64,000 nucleotides of DNA from Clitopilus passeckerianus (lineage: Eukaryota > Basidiomycota > Agaricomycetes > Agaricales > Entolomataceae): the NCBI GenBank assembly GCA_944990035.1, contig CALYLX010000029.1, positions 1 through 64,000 on the forward strand, written 5' to 3'. The notes beneath the pieces were generated by a model that did no database searches, had not been told where the DNA came from, and saw only the letters and a list, made by a program, of their open reading frames with translations. How positions within the stretch are numbered: the first letter of the stretch is position 1; the number at the start of each line of letters is the position of its first letter. The position numbers were made by a program, and so were the translations under genes. Shown here piece by piece: positions 63,841 through 64,000 of this stretch.

Positions 63841-64000
63841 TCATCGATTACTTGTAGATTTACCACTTCCCACTTCGAAGAGTTTGGTTGCAGCTTCTCT
63901 AACACTAGCATCCCAATGCCCAGTTCTAAGGAGCTCAGCTTCCCAGCAGAACCCGGTACCAAGGACATTGACCACCTCAGGATCATCCACATCCCATTTG
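63841..64000 (-). CDS. 3' end of an unrecognised gene (partial)
   Basis: The minus strand is open from the right edge to a TGA at 63843-63841. It reads KWDVDDPEVVNVLGTGFCWE, AELLRTGHWDASVREAATKL and FEVGSGKSTSNR. The composition looks coding and acidic-aromatic. I do not recognise the family; most of the gene lies outside the window. Confidence 0.55.
   Translation of the reverse strand, partial: KWDVDDPEVVNVLGTGFCWEAELLRTGHWDASVREAATKLFEVGSGKSTSNR

Overview
The window reads as a gene-dense basidiomycete (most likely Agaricomycete) nuclear genome. Nearly every gene is split by many introns of about 45-70 nt with GTRNGT donors and CTNAC-type branch sites. Genes lie on both strands with 40-300 bp spacers, and the proteins are fungal in type (Shr3, Nsa1, GID E3, Mso1-like, Src1/Heh1-like, a TEA-domain factor). 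About 30 protein genes can be read. Gene models were made by eye from splice signals and protein family resemblance; no alignment was run.

Layout. 0-10 kb: start of citrate synthase (-), Sec66 (+), a USP7/Ubp15 deubiquitinase (-), primase large subunit (+), Nse1 (+). 9.6-21 kb: Gyp7-like RabGAP (-), ribosomal protein S21 (-), AlkB homologue 1 (-), LETM1 (+), Shr3 (-), RsfS-like protein (+), SPF45 (+). 21-31 kb: succinate dehydrogenase flavoprotein (-), TBC1D5-like RabGAP (-), Rmd5/Gid2 E3 (-), Nsa1 (+), pirin (-). 31-44 kb: amino-acid permease (-), a coding-like fragment, peroxisomal enoyl-CoA hydratase/isomerase (-), SmgGDS-like armadillo protein (-), OTU protease (+), beta-adaptin (-), Nepro/Rmp1-like protein (+). 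44-52.8 kb: GPI-anchored cupredoxin (-), Mso1-like protein (-), sulfide:quinone oxidoreductase (+), Src1/Heh1 inner nuclear membrane protein (+). 59.6-64 kb: Vps23/TSG101 (-), TEA/ATTS transcription factor (+), and the 3' end of an unknown gene (-).

The accessory part is 52821-58936, a 6.1 kb DNA transposon. It has 26-bp terminal inverted repeats (one mismatch) and is flanked by a perfect 8-bp direct repeat, CGGAAAGA, at 52813-52820 and 58937-58944. It sits 15 nt past the Src1/Heh1 stop codon, between two convergent genes. Its single large gene encodes, in order, AT-hooks, a zinc-ribbon region, and an RNase H-fold DDE transposase with a DEDDy 3'-5' exonuclease placed between the second Asp and the Glu. 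A C-terminal Cys-rich knuckle ends the protein. Two apparent frame lesions suggest this copy has begun to decay. This element is the most likely under-described system in the window; the rest is mainly conserved housekeeping content.
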